Below are positions 56,226-64,000 of a stretch of DNA of 64,000 nt, in pieces. Numbering within the stretch: position 1 is the first letter of the stretch; each line of letters starts with the position of its first letter. Origin of the DNA: Actinopolyspora saharensis (lineage in GTDB: Bacteria; Actinomycetota; Actinomycetes; Mycobacteriales; Pseudonocardiaceae); contig NZ_FNKO01000002.1 in the NCBI RefSeq assembly GCF_900100925.1, positions 2,046,001-2,110,000 of the forward strand, in the 5' to 3' direction. The notes under the pieces were generated by a model. It did not search any database and was not told where the DNA came from. It saw only the letters and a list, made by a program, of their open reading frames with translations. The translations under genes were made by a program, and so were the position numbers.

Positions 56226-57779
56226 ATGCGCGGAGTGTGGACACCGGACCGGATCAGGGCCGCGGAGGAGCGGTTGTTCGAAACCGTGGCGGAACCGGTG
56301 GTCATGCGCCGCGCCGCGCACGGGGTGGCCCTGCACGTGCGGCGGCTGCTCGGCGAGCGCGCGGGCGCCGTCGCGGGCAGGCACGTGACGCTGCTCGTCG
56401 GGGCGGGCAACAACGGTGGTGACGCGCTCTGGGCCGGTGCGCTGCTGCGCGGTCGCGGGGTCGGGGTCACCGCGGTGCTGCTCGCCCCCGACAGGACGCA
56501 CGGCGAAGGCCTGTGCGCGCTGCGCGCGGCTGGTGGTCGCGCCCTGGAAGCGGAGGGCGAGTCCGGCCTGACCGCGGAGGCCGTCGGGGCGCTGCACCGT
56601 GGCGACGTGGTCGTCGACGGGATAGTGGGGCTCTCCGCGCGCGGCGGGCTGCGACCGCTCGCGGCGGAAGCGGTGGAACACGTCGCGGCCCCGGTGGTGG
56701 CGGTGGACCTGCCCAGCGGGGTGGATCCGACCACGGGGCTGGTCGGGGGAGCCGCGGTCTCCGCCGAGGTGACGGTCACCTTCGGTGGGCTCAAACCGTG
56801 CCACGTGCTCGAGGCGGGGCGGGAGCGCTCCGGCCGGGTGCGGCTCGTCGACATCGGCCTGACCCCTTACCTGGACGAGCCGGACCTCGGGGTGCTCGAC
56901 CCCGAGGACGCCGGTGGTGCGTGGCCCGTCCCCTCCGCGGAGGACGACAAGTACAGCCAGGGCGTGCTCGGGGTGGCCGCCGGTTCGGCCAACTTCCCCG
57001 GGGCCGCGGTGCTCACCGCCGGAGGGGCCGTGCGGGCCGCCTCCGGGATGGTCCGCTACGCGGGGCCCGCCGCCGACGCGGTGCGGGGGAGCTGGCCCGA
57101 GGTCGTGGCCACCGGGTCGGTCGGGGACGCGGGGCGCGTGCAGGCGTGGTCCGTCGGACCGGGGATCGGCACGGGGAGCAACGGGCGCGAGGTGCTGGCC
57201 AGGGTCCTGGAGGAGGGCAGACCGGTGGTCGCAGACGCGGACGCGATCACCCTGCTCGCCCGCGACGCGGCCCTGTGGGACGCGCGGGACCCGGACGCCC
57301 CGCTGGTGCTCACCCCGCACGACGGGGAGTTCGCCAGGCTGGCCGGGGAGCACCCCGAGGACAGGGTGGCGGCCGCGCGCGAGGCGGCCCGGCGCTACGA
57401 CGTGCTGCTGCTGTTGAAGGGCAACTCCACGGTCGTGGCGGCGCCCGACGGGCGGGTGCTGGTGCACCCCTCCGGGCAGGCCTGGCCGGCCACGGCCGGT
57501 TCGGGGGACGTGCTCACCGGCGTGCTCGGCAAGCTGCTGGCCGCCGGTGTGGACCCACTGTGGGCCTGCGGCTGCGCCGTGCTGGTGCACGCCAGGGCCG
57601 CCGAGATCGCGGCCGCCGGGGGCGTCGAGCGCGGTGGGCGGGCTCCCCGCGTGGGAGGTGCCGAGCGGGACCTCGCGGAGCCGCCGGTGGGGGCTCCGAT
57701 CGGCGCCTCGGCGTTGCTGGCCGCCGTGCCGGCCGCGATTCGCGAGGTTCGTGCCGCCGCGACCGGTTCGGCGAGGTAG
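56226..57779 (+). CDS. nnr: Bifunctional NAD(P)H-hydrate epimerase/ADP-dependent dehydratase
   Basis: It repairs hydrated NADH and NADPH. The N-terminal half is the epimerase, with the NNGGD motif (residues 62-66) and VAVDLPSGVDPTTG. The C-terminal half is the ribokinase-like dehydratase, with LTPHDGEFARL, LLKGNSTVVAAPDG and GSGDVLTGVLG. At 517 residues both domains are complete. It is preceded by GGAAGGAGC. It lies between glmS and alr, an arrangement shared with other actinobacteria. Confidence 0.93.
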   Translation: MRGVWTPDRIRAAEERLFETVAEPVVMRRAAHGVALHVRRLLGERAGAVAGRHVTLLVGAGNNGGDALWAGALLRGRGVGVTAVLLAPDRTHGEGLCALRAAGGRALEAEGESGLTAEAVGALHRGDVVVDGIVGLSARGGLRPLAAEAVEHVAAPVVAVDLPSGVDPTTGLVGGAAVSAEVTVTFGGLKPCHVLEAGRERSGRVRLVDIGLTPYLDEPDLGVLDPEDAGGAWPVPSAEDDKYSQGVLGVAAGSANFPGAAVLTAGGAVRAASGMVRYAGPAADAVRGSWPEVVATGSVGDAGRVQAWSVGPGIGTGSNGREVLARVLEEGRPVVADADAITLLARDAALWDARDPDAPLVLTPHDGEFARLAGEHPEDRVAAAREAARRYDVLLLLKGNSTVVAAPDGRVLVHPSGQAWPATAGSGDVLTGVLGKLLAAGVDPLWACGCAVLVHARAAEIAAAGGVERGGRAPRVGGAERDLAEPPVGAPIGASALLAAVPAAIREVRAAATGSAR

Positions 57780-57819
57780 AAACCGACAGCGCACCGGTGT
57801 TGTGCGACCATGAGCCGCG

Positions 57820-58965
57820 ATGAACGACCAGGCCGCGCACCGTGCCGATGTGCGCATCGATCTAGCCGCGATCCGGCACAACGTGGGGACGCTGTCCGAC
57901 CGCGCTCGACGTTCCGGGGCCCGGACGATGGCCGTGCTCAAGTCCGACGGCTACGGGCACGGGGCGTCGGCCGTGGCCTCGGCGGCGCTGCGCTCCGGGG
58001 CCGAGTGGCTGGGCGTGGCCTCGATAGCCGAGGCGCTGCAACTGCGCGCCGACGGTGTCGAGGCCCCCGTGCTGTGCTGGCTCTACCTCCGGGAGGACGA
58101 CATCGCCGCCGCCGTGTCCGCCGGCGTGGACCTCTCCGTGTCCAGCTCGCGGGAGTTGAACGCGGTCGTGGAGGCGGTCGGTGCCGTCGGCGGACCCGCC
58201 CGGATCCACCTCAAGATCGACACCGGTCTGCACCGCAACGGCGCGCTCCCCGAGGACTGGGGCCGGCTGGTCGAGGAGGCGGCCAAGGCCGAGGCCGACG
58301 GGTCGGTGGAGGTCTTCGCGGTCTGGTCGCACCTGGCCTGCGCCGACGAACCCGGGCACCCCTCCATCGACATGCAGGCCCAGCGGTTCCGGCTGGCCCA
58401 CCAGCAGGCGGTGGACGCGGGGTTGCGCCCGCTGCGCCACCTGGCGAACTCGGCCGCGCTGCTCACCCGGCCCGACCTGCACTTCGACATGGTCCGTCCC
58501 GGCATAGCGCTGTACGGGCTGGATCCCGTTCCCCAGGCGGGGGCCCACGACCTGCGCCCGGCCATGACCTTCCGGTCCACCGTGGTGCTGACCAAGCGGA
58601 TCCAGGCGGGGGAGGCAGTCTCCTACGGGCACGTGTGGGTGGCTCCCGCGGAGACGAACCTCGCCCTGGTCCCGGTCGGCTACGCCGACGGGGTTCCCCG
58701 TTCGCTGTCCGGGCGCATGTCCGTCTGGTTGCGGGGCAAGCGTCGTCCCGTGGTCGGCAAGGTGTGCATGGACCAGCTCGTGGTCTGCTGCGATGACGAC
58801 GAGGTCGAGGAGGGCGACGAGGTCGTGCTGTTCGGCCCGGGGGACGACGGCGAGCCCACGGTCGCCGAGTGGGCTCGTGAGGTGGGCACGATCCACTACG
58901 AGATAGTCACCGGCATGTACCGCCCAAGGGTGAGCAGGACGCTGGTCGCGGAGGAGGCGGCATGA
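57820..58965 (+). CDS. alr: Alanine racemase
   Basis: The PLP enzyme supplies D-alanine for peptidoglycan. The 381-residue product has the PLP lysine in AVLKSDGYGHG (Lys41) and the second-domain catalytic Tyr in GEAVSYGHVWVAP, with VGKVCMDQLVV. The ribosome binding site is weak. Its stop overlaps the next start by 4 bases (ATGA). Confidence 0.95.
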   Translation: MNDQAAHRADVRIDLAAIRHNVGTLSDRARRSGARTMAVLKSDGYGHGASAVASAALRSGAEWLGVASIAEALQLRADGVEAPVLCWLYLREDDIAAAVSAGVDLSVSSSRELNAVVEAVGAVGGPARIHLKIDTGLHRNGALPEDWGRLVEEAAKAEADGSVEVFAVWSHLACADEPGHPSIDMQAQRFRLAHQQAVDAGLRPLRHLANSAALLTRPDLHFDMVRPGIALYGLDPVPQAGAHDLRPAMTFRSTVVLTKRIQAGEAVSYGHVWVAPAETNLALVPVGYADGVPRSLSGRMSVWLRGKRRPVVGKVCMDQLVVCCDDDEVEEGDEVVLFGPGDDGEPTVAEWAREVGTIHYEIVTGMYRPRVSRTLVAEEAA

Positions 58966-60059
58966 GGACCCGGCGGGCGCTGGCCTGGTCCGCCGGCGTG
59001 CTCGGTGCCGCGGTGACCGGCACCGCGGTGAGCCTCGCCTCCCGGGGCGCGCGGGGAACGACACCGGGCGGGGACGACGGCGGTGCGGTGCCGCCGGACG
59101 AGTCGGACTCCGTCCGCAGGTCCACGGTCGCCGCCGACGACGGGGTTCCGCTGTCGGTGTGGGAGGTGGAGCCTGCCGACGGGGGGCGGGCCGAGCTGAC
59201 CGTGGTCCTGGTGCACGCCTACAGCCTGGACTCGCGCTGCTGGCGCTTCCAGTGCGCGGAGATGCCGCTGTCGACCGATCCCCGGGTGCGGCTGGTGCTC
59301 TACGACCAGCGCAGCCACGGCCGCTCCGGCCGTTCCACGCGGGCCAACAGCACGATCGAGCAGCTGGGCAGGGACTTGGACGCGGTGCTGCGCGCGACTG
59401 CGGGAGGTGGGCCGGTCGTGCTGGTCGGCCACTCCATGGGGGGAATGGCGATCATGGCGCTGGCCGAGCAGCGCCCCGAGCTGTTCCGCCGGTGGGTGCG
59501 CGGTGTGGCTCTGCTCGGGACCTCGGCCGGTGAGGTGGGCGCGAGCGGGCTGCCCCGGCCGTGGTTGTCCAAGCACAACCCGGTCACCAGGACGCTGGGG
59601 GCGTTGGCCGGTTGGCAGCCCGGCCTGGTGGAGCAGGTCCGCCGCACCGGCGCGGGGGTGGCGCGGAGCCTGGTTCGCGGGCTGGCCTTCGGGGGTCGGG
59701 AGGTGAGCGCGGAGCTGGTCGACCTGACGGACGCGATGATCGCGGGCACCACGGTGGAGACCGTGACGGACTTCCTGGACACGCTCGGCTCGCACGACCG
59801 CAGGGCCGCGTTGGCCGGGCTGCGGTGCTGCGAGGTGCTGGTCCTCGCCGGTGATGCCGACCGGCTCACCCCCTTCGCCCACTCGGAGGCGATAGCGGCC
59901 GAGCTGCCCGAGGCCGAGCTGGTCCGGGTCGAGGGGGCCGGGCATATGGTGGTTCTCGAGCGGGCGGAGCTGGTCACCGCCCGGTTGGGAGATCTGGTGC
60001 GGCGCGCGGCGCGGAGAGCGCGGGCCGCGGATTCCGCGGAGAAGGTGAGCGGCAGTTGA
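58962..60059 (+). CDS. Alpha/beta hydrolase with N-terminal hydrophobic segment
   Basis: The 365-residue protein begins with a basic, hydrophobic segment (RRALAWSAGVLGAAVTGTAV) that may be a signal or anchor. It has the oxyanion region VVLVHAYSLDSRCWRF, nucleophile GHSMGG, acid GDADRLTPF and GAGHMVVLE for His. It is probably a lipase or esterase-like enzyme; the substrate is unknown. It is coupled to alr upstream and tsaE downstream by 4-base overlaps, as in many actinobacteria. Confidence 0.88.
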   Translation: MRTRRALAWSAGVLGAAVTGTAVSLASRGARGTTPGGDDGGAVPPDESDSVRRSTVAADDGVPLSVWEVEPADGGRAELTVVLVHAYSLDSRCWRFQCAEMPLSTDPRVRLVLYDQRSHGRSGRSTRANSTIEQLGRDLDAVLRATAGGGPVVLVGHSMGGMAIMALAEQRPELFRRWVRGVALLGTSAGEVGASGLPRPWLSKHNPVTRTLGALAGWQPGLVEQVRRTGAGVARSLVRGLAFGGREVSAELVDLTDAMIAGTTVETVTDFLDTLGSHDRRAALAGLRCCEVLVLAGDADRLTPFAHSEAIAAELPEAELVRVEGAGHMVVLERAELVTARLGDLVRRAARRARAADSAEKVSGS

Positions 60060-60538
60060 CTTCCGATTCTGCGACCTGGACTTTCGAGCTGGCGACCGAG
60101 GAGGAGACCGGGCGCTTCGGCGCCGCGCTCGGGGCGCTGCTCGTTCCGGGGGATCTCGTGCTGCTGGACGGCCCGCTCGGGGCGGGCAAGACGGTGCTCG
60201 TGCGTGGGATAGCCACCGGCATGGGGGTGGAGGGGCGGATCACCTCGCCCACCTTCGTGCTGGCCCGGGAACACCACCCCGCGGACTGGCGGGGCACCCC
60301 GCTGGTTCACGTGGACGCCTACCGGCTTGCTTCCCTGGCCGAGCTCGACGATCTGGACCTGGACACGGAGCTGACCGAGGCCGCCGTGGTGGTGGAGTGG
60401 GGTGGTGGTTTCGCCGAGCGGCTGTCCGAGGACCACCTGCTGGTTCGGATGAGCCGCGGCGGGGACGACACGCGCGAGCTCTCCCTGCTGCCGCAGGGGC
60501 GGCGTTGGTGGGGCCGGTTGCCGCCCGCCTTCGAGTGA
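60056..60538 (+). CDS. tsaE: tRNA threonylcarbamoyladenosine biosynthesis ATPase TsaE
   Basis: The 160-residue P-loop protein has GPLGAGKTVLVRG, ITSPTFVLAREH and the VHVDAYRL and VVVEWGGGF motifs. With TsaB and TsaD it makes t6A in ANN-decoding tRNAs. TTG 60056 overlaps the hydrolase stop. The usual next genes (tsaB, rimI) are absent; a terminator follows instead. Confidence 0.94.
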   Translation: MTSDSATWTFELATEEETGRFGAALGALLVPGDLVLLDGPLGAGKTVLVRGIATGMGVEGRITSPTFVLAREHHPADWRGTPLVHVDAYRLASLAELDDLDLDTELTEAAVVVEWGGGFAERLSEDHLLVRMSRGGDDTRELSLLPQGRRWWGRLPPAFE

Positions 60539-60566
60539 GTCGATTCCCTCCGGTGGAGGAGTGCGA

Positions 60567-60632
60567 CGGGGCGCCGAGGAATGATTCTCCCCCGAAAAGG
60601 GGCGAATCGGATCGCGGCGCCCCTGTTTTTTT
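60567..60632 (+). terminator. Intrinsic terminator after tsaE
   Basis: GGGGCGCCG (60568-60576) pairs with CGGCGCCCC (60615-60623), with a smaller CCCC/GGGG hairpin inside the loop and a seven-T run at 60626-60632. This is the clearest intrinsic terminator in the window. Confidence 0.88.
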
Positions 60633-60776
60633 GCCGCGAAAATCGATTGCCCGATCGGGTTGTTTTGCTGTGACTTGTTTCATAGACGATGAACCATTCT
60701 GCTCGAATTGACGTCCTCCGGGGCGAAATTCGATCGAACAGATCGTTCCGAAATTTCGCGACAGGGAGTTCTTTTC

Positions 60777-61310
60777 GTGAGACGCTCGACGATTACCACC
60801 AGTATCACCGCTGCCCTGCTGGCAACGGGGGCGATGGTGAGCACGGCCTTCGGTTCCACGGCCGCGACGCAGAACGAGCAGGATTCCTCGCGGGCCGCCG
60901 CACCGGTTCCCTCGTGCACTGCCGGGGATCTGTCCATCGACATCACCAAGGACCCGCACGGCGGGGCCGGGCAGCAGGCCTTCGCGGTGCACTACACCGC
61001 AGCCGACGCGGACACCCACTGCGTGATGCAGGGATTCCCCACCAGCGTGAGGTTCTACCAGCCCAACGGTGAGATCGCGACGGGGATTTTCGCCACCGCG
61101 GAGCACACCGTGGCCGAGCCGGTCACCATCGACGCCGATCACTCGGGAGTGTCCTACTTCCTCCAGCCCGCGACCGGGCAGCACAACGCGGTCGGCTCGG
61201 TCGAGTTCAGGACGCCCACCGGTGTCCAGCGGAACCACGTCGAGGTGGCCTGGCCCGACGATTCGGTGCACGGTGCCGATCTGAAGGTCACCCCGGTCAG
61301 CCAGGCCTGA
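60777..61310 (+). CDS. Secreted DUF4232-like protein
   Basis: The 177-residue protein has a signal peptide (MRRSTITTSITAALLATGAM to about STAA), a short Ser/Ala linker and a beta-rich domain with two Cys (PSCTAGDLSIDI and DTHCVMQGFPTSVRFYQPNG) that could form a disulfide. This matches the DUF4232 type of exported actinobacterial proteins of unknown role. GTG 60777 follows AGGGAG; the longer frame from 60708 is unlikely. Confidence 0.8.
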   Translation: MRRSTITTSITAALLATGAMVSTAFGSTAATQNEQDSSRAAAPVPSCTAGDLSIDITKDPHGGAGQQAFAVHYTAADADTHCVMQGFPTSVRFYQPNGEIATGIFATAEHTVAEPVTIDADHSGVSYFLQPATGQHNAVGSVEFRTPTGVQRNHVEVAWPDDSVHGADLKVTPVSQA

Positions 61311-61353
61311 CTCCGCCACCTCCGTCGCTCGTCCGACGGAGAGCACTGCCACG

Positions 61354-61392
61354 ACGGCGCCCCGAGATCGCCCCTGGATCTCGGGGCGCCGT
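61354..61392. terminator. Bidirectional terminator between DUF4232 gene and iclR-type gene
   Basis: ACGGCGCCCCGAGATC (61354-61369) and GATCTCGGGGCGCCGT (61377-61392) form a perfect 16-bp stem with a 7-base loop, between convergent genes. Confidence 0.85.
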
Positions 61393-61394
61393 GC

Positions 61395-62201
61395 TCAGGT
61401 CGGTTCCCCCGCCGCGCTGAGCTCGTCGCCCAGCTCGGTGGCCAGCCTGCGCATCAGCGGGACCACGTCCTCGGGCGCGATCCGCTTCATCCGCGCCTCG
61501 GGGCCGCTGATGGAGATCGCCGCGGCCGTGGGCGCGTCGGGAATCGCCACCGCGTAGCAGCGCACCCCCACCTCCTGCTCCCCGTCGTCGAGGGCGTAGC
61601 CGAGCTCGCGGATGCGCTCGAGCTCCGCGCGCATCGCCTCGACGTCGGTGATGGTGCGCTCGGTCTGCGGGTGCATGCCGGTGCGGTTGAGCACCTGGAC
61701 CGCGTTCTCCTCCGGCATGGTCGCCATCACGGCCTTGCCCACGGCCGTGGCGTGCGCGTCCACCCGCCTGCCTACCTTGGTGAACATCCGCATGGAGTGC
61801 CCCGAGGGCACCTGCGACACGTAGACGATCTGGGCCCCGTCGAGCACGGCCATGTTGGACGTCTCGCCGGTGGCCTCGGTCAGCTCGGCCAGGTAGGGGC
61901 GGGCCCAGGAACCGAGCGTGCGGCTGGCCGTCTCGCCGAGTCGGATCAGGCTCGGCCCCAGGGCGTACCTGCGGGAGGGCTGCTGGCGCGCGTACCCGGC
62001 GCGGACCAGGGTGCGCATGATCCGGTGAATGGTGGGCAGCGGCAGCGCGGAGGCCTCGGCGAGGTCGCTGAGGGTCGCCTCGCCTCCCGCGTCGGCCATG
62101 AGTTCCAGCAGTTCGAAGGTGCGTTCGACCGACTGAACGCCGCCCTGAGTGGGTTTGGCGCGATCGGTGCCGGTGCCGTTCGCGTCCTGTCCAGCCGCCA
62201 T
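61395..62201 (-). CDS. IclR-family transcriptional regulator
   Basis: The 268-residue protein has the winged helix-turn-helix (SVERTFELLELMADAGGEAT, LPLPTIHRIMRTLVRAGY) and the IclR effector domain (GRRVDAHATAVGKAVMA, YALDDGEQEVGVRCYAVAI). It is divergent from aceB across 332 bases, so it probably controls malate synthase and the glyoxylate bypass or a related allantoin/acetate pathway. The effector is unknown. Confidence 0.92.
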   Translation of the reverse strand: MAAGQDANGTGTDRAKPTQGGVQSVERTFELLELMADAGGEATLSDLAEASALPLPTIHRIMRTLVRAGYARQQPSRRYALGPSLIRLGETASRTLGSWARPYLAELTEATGETSNMAVLDGAQIVYVSQVPSGHSMRMFTKVGRRVDAHATAVGKAVMATMPEENAVQVLNRTGMHPQTERTITDVEAMRAELERIRELGYALDDGEQEVGVRCYAVAIPDAPTAAAISISGPEARMKRIAPEDVVPLMRRLATELGDELSAAGEPT

Positions 62202-62533
62202 CCCAGTTTTCCTCTTCCCGTGTGGTGCTCGGCCTCGTCGGTGGCTCGGTTCCGCCCACCGTACGGCGATGAACCAGTGTAGCCGTCCGCCGTTCGGCGG
62301 AGGCCCCGCTGAGTGCTCGGTGACCGGTGCTCCGCGTGTTCCCGCCTCCTCAGGTGGTCCAGTTCACCTTGTCTGTGACGTTATGTGGAAACTAACCTCC
62401 ACGATGCAAAAAACATAACGGGTGTACCGCCAGCCAGCAGCGAACTCGCTCCGAGGGGTGCGAGGGAGCCCTCGGCACGGCAAGCTGTGCCCCGGCCACC
62501 GTCTGTAACCCGGCACCAGAAAGAGGTGGACTC
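62202..62533. other. Divergent regulatory region between iclR-type gene and aceB
   Basis: This 332-base region has no gene. It holds the aceB promoter and nested inverted repeats described separately (62369-62420), and about 113 bases of leader before aceB. Confidence 0.6.
62369..62420 (+). promoter_or_regulatory. Probable aceB promoter with nested operator
   Basis: TTGTCT (62369-62374), 18 bases, TAACCT (62393-62398). Across it lie two nested inverted repeats: CGTTATGT (62379-62386) with ACATAACG (62413-62420), and GTGGA (62385-62389) with TCCAC (62398-62402). The inner one resembles the TGGAAA/TTTCCA half-sites bound by IclR proteins. It is the likely site of the adjacent regulator. Confidence 0.6.
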
Positions 62534-64000
62534 ATGTCCCGAACGACCCCGGCACAGGGCGTTGAGGTCCGCGGCGGTCCAGTGGAGCGCGGCGACGAGA
62601 TCCTCACCCCGGAAGCGCTCGAGTTCGTCGCGCGGTTGCAGCGGTCCTTCGGCGCCAGGCGCGACGAGCTGCTCGCCCGCCGCCAGCAGCGTCGCGACGA
62701 GGCCGCCCGCACCGGCAAGCTCGAATTCCTCGAGGAGACCCGCCACATCCGCGAGTCCGACTGGCAGGTCGCCGAGGCCCCGCCCGCGCTGCGGGACCGC
62801 CGCGTGGAGATCACCGGCCCGACCGACCGCAAGATGGCGGTCAACGCGCTGAACTCCGGTGCCAAGGTCTGGCTGGCCGACCTGGAGGACGCCAACACCC
62901 CGCACTGGGAGAACGTCGTGTCCGGCCAGGTCAACCTGTACGACGCGATCCGCAAGCAGGTCGAGCTGAACTCGAACGGCAAGCAGTACAAGCTGCGCGA
63001 CGACGTCGAGCACGCGGTTCCGCTGGTGCGTCCCCGCGGCTGGCACTTCGACGAGCGCCACATCCTCGTCGACGGCGAGCCCGTCGTCGGTGCGCTGGTC
63101 GACTTCGGGCTGTACTTCTTCCACAACGCGCAGGAGGGGCAGCGCCGCGGCACCGGGCCGTACTTCTACCTGCCCAAGATGGAGAGCCACCTCGAGGCCA
63201 GGCTCTGGAACGACGTGTTCGTGCAGGCCCAGCAGGACCTCGGCGTGCCGCAGGGCTCGGTGCGCGCCACGGTGCTGATCGAGACCATCCCCGCGGCCTT
63301 CGAGATGGAGGAGATCCTCTACGAGCTGCGCGAGCACAGCGCCGGGCTCAACGCGGGACGCTGGGACTACCTGTTCAGCGTGATCAAGACCTTCCGCTCG
63401 GCGGGCTCGGACTTCGTGCTGCCCGACCGCAACAGCGTGACCATGACGGCCTCGTTCATGCGGGCCTACACCGAGCTGCTGGTGCGCACCTGCCACAAGC
63501 GCGGTGCCTTCGCGATCGGCGGCATGGCCGCGTTCATCCCGAACCGGCGCGACCCCGAGGTCACCGAACGGGCGCTGGCCAAGATCCACGACGACAAGCG
63601 CCGCGAGGCCAACGACGGCTTCGACGGTTCCTGGGTGGCCCACCCGGACACCGTGTCGGTGTGCAAGGAGGAGTTCGACGCGGTGCTGGGGGACGAGCCC
63701 AATCAGCTCGACCGCGACCGCGCGGACGTCTCCGTGTCCGCGGCCGACCTGCTCAACACCGCCGAGACCCCCGGTGACAAGACCTTCGAGGGACTGCGCT
63801 CGGCCGTGGACGTCGGGGTGCGCTACATCGCGTCCTGGCTCGGCGGCAACGGTGCGGCCGGCATCCACAACATGATGGAGGACGCCGCCACCGCCGAGAT
63901 CTCACGTTCGCAGATCTGGCAGTGGCTGCACAACGACATCGTGCTCAACGACGGCAGGCAGGTCACCAAGGACCTGGTGCGTCAGGTGCTGGCCGACACG
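62534..64000 (+). CDS. aceB: Malate synthase A (3' partial)
   Basis: The frame is open to the window end (489 codons; the A isoform is near 540). It condenses glyoxylate with acetyl-CoA to malate. Visible features are [31 protein letters not shown] (catalytic Arg region), [20 protein letters not shown] and [13 protein letters not shown]. It is the short A form, not the 720-residue G form of mycobacteria. ATG 62534 follows AAGAGG. Confidence 0.95.
   Translation, partial: MSRTTPAQGVEVRGGPVERGDEILTPEALEFVARLQRSFGARRDELLARRQQRRDEAARTGKLEFLEETRHIRESDWQVAEAPPALRDRRVEITGPTDRKMAVNALNSGAKVWLADLEDANTPHWENVVSGQVNLYDAIRKQVELNSNGKQYKLRDDVEHAVPLVRPRGWHFDERHILVDGEPVVGALVDFGLYFFHNAQEGQRRGTGPYFYLPKMESHLEARLWNDVFVQAQQDLGVPQGSVRATVLIETIPAAFEMEEILYELREHSAGLNAGRWDYLFSVIKTFRSAGSDFVLPDRNSVTMTASFMRAYTELLVRTCHKRGAFAIGGMAAFIPNRRDPEVTERALAKIHDDKRREANDGFDGSWVAHPDTVSVCKEEFDAVLGDEPNQLDRDRADVSVSAADLLNTAETPGDKTFEGLRSAVDVGVRYIASWLGGNGAAGIHNMMEDAATAEISRSQIWQWLHNDIVLNDGRQVTKDLVRQVLADT

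Overview
The window comes from a high-GC actinomycete. GTG and TTG starts are common, the ribosomal operons are actinobacterial in order, and the ESX/type VII locus lies between truA and rplM-rpsI as it does around mycobacterial ESX-4. With the acidic, low-complexity protein tails this suggests Pseudonocardiales (Saccharopolyspora or Actinopolyspora-like), but the genus is inference. No tRNA, rRNA, CRISPR array, prophage or insertion sequence was recognised.

Layout. (1) 1-3345: the 3' part of a very large acidic protein carrying an ADP-ribosylglycohydrolase-like fold whose metal-binding motifs are replaced. (2) 3482-27627: the translation superoperon: rpsL-rpsG-fusA-tuf, the S10 operon (rpsJ to rpsQ), a strong terminator, the spc operon (rplN to rplO), secY-adk-map, a minus-strand methyltransferase, then infA-rpmJ-rpsM-rpsK-rpsD-rpoA-rplQ. 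(3) 27645-28932: truA with an apparent frameshift, then a relic of an AbiEi/DUF559-type gene flanked by AT-rich repeats, one of them a perfect 20-bp inverted repeat. (4) 28933-43399: a complete ESX-4-like type VII secretion locus: a coupled unknown gene with eccE, eccB, mycP, eccD, eccC, an Hsp70-like membrane protein of the Rv3446c type, and a WXG100 pair. (5) 44042-46533: rplM-rpsI and glmM. (6) 46588-53109: an accessory block: three small membrane or proline-rich genes behind a CRP-type site, an EspC-like protein, a 1053-residue WXG-containing protein with 11-residue repeats, a coiled-coil partner, and two paralogous four-helix membrane proteins on the other strand. (7) 53216-60538: an alpha/beta-hydrolase-fold protein without its nucleophile, glmS, the NAD(P)H-hydrate repair enzyme, alr, a hydrolase and tsaE. 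(8) 60777-64000: a secreted DUF4232-like protein, an IclR regulator and the start of malate synthase aceB.

How they work together. Ribosome and translation-factor genes dominate the first 28 kb. Cell-wall precursor genes (glmM, glmS, alr) flank the secretion block. The ESX-4 core plus the EspC-like and giant WXG proteins look like a secretion machine with candidate substrates close by. The least familiar parts are the unknown gene coupled to eccE, the 46.6-53.1 kb block and the degenerate DUF559 cassette beside truA.
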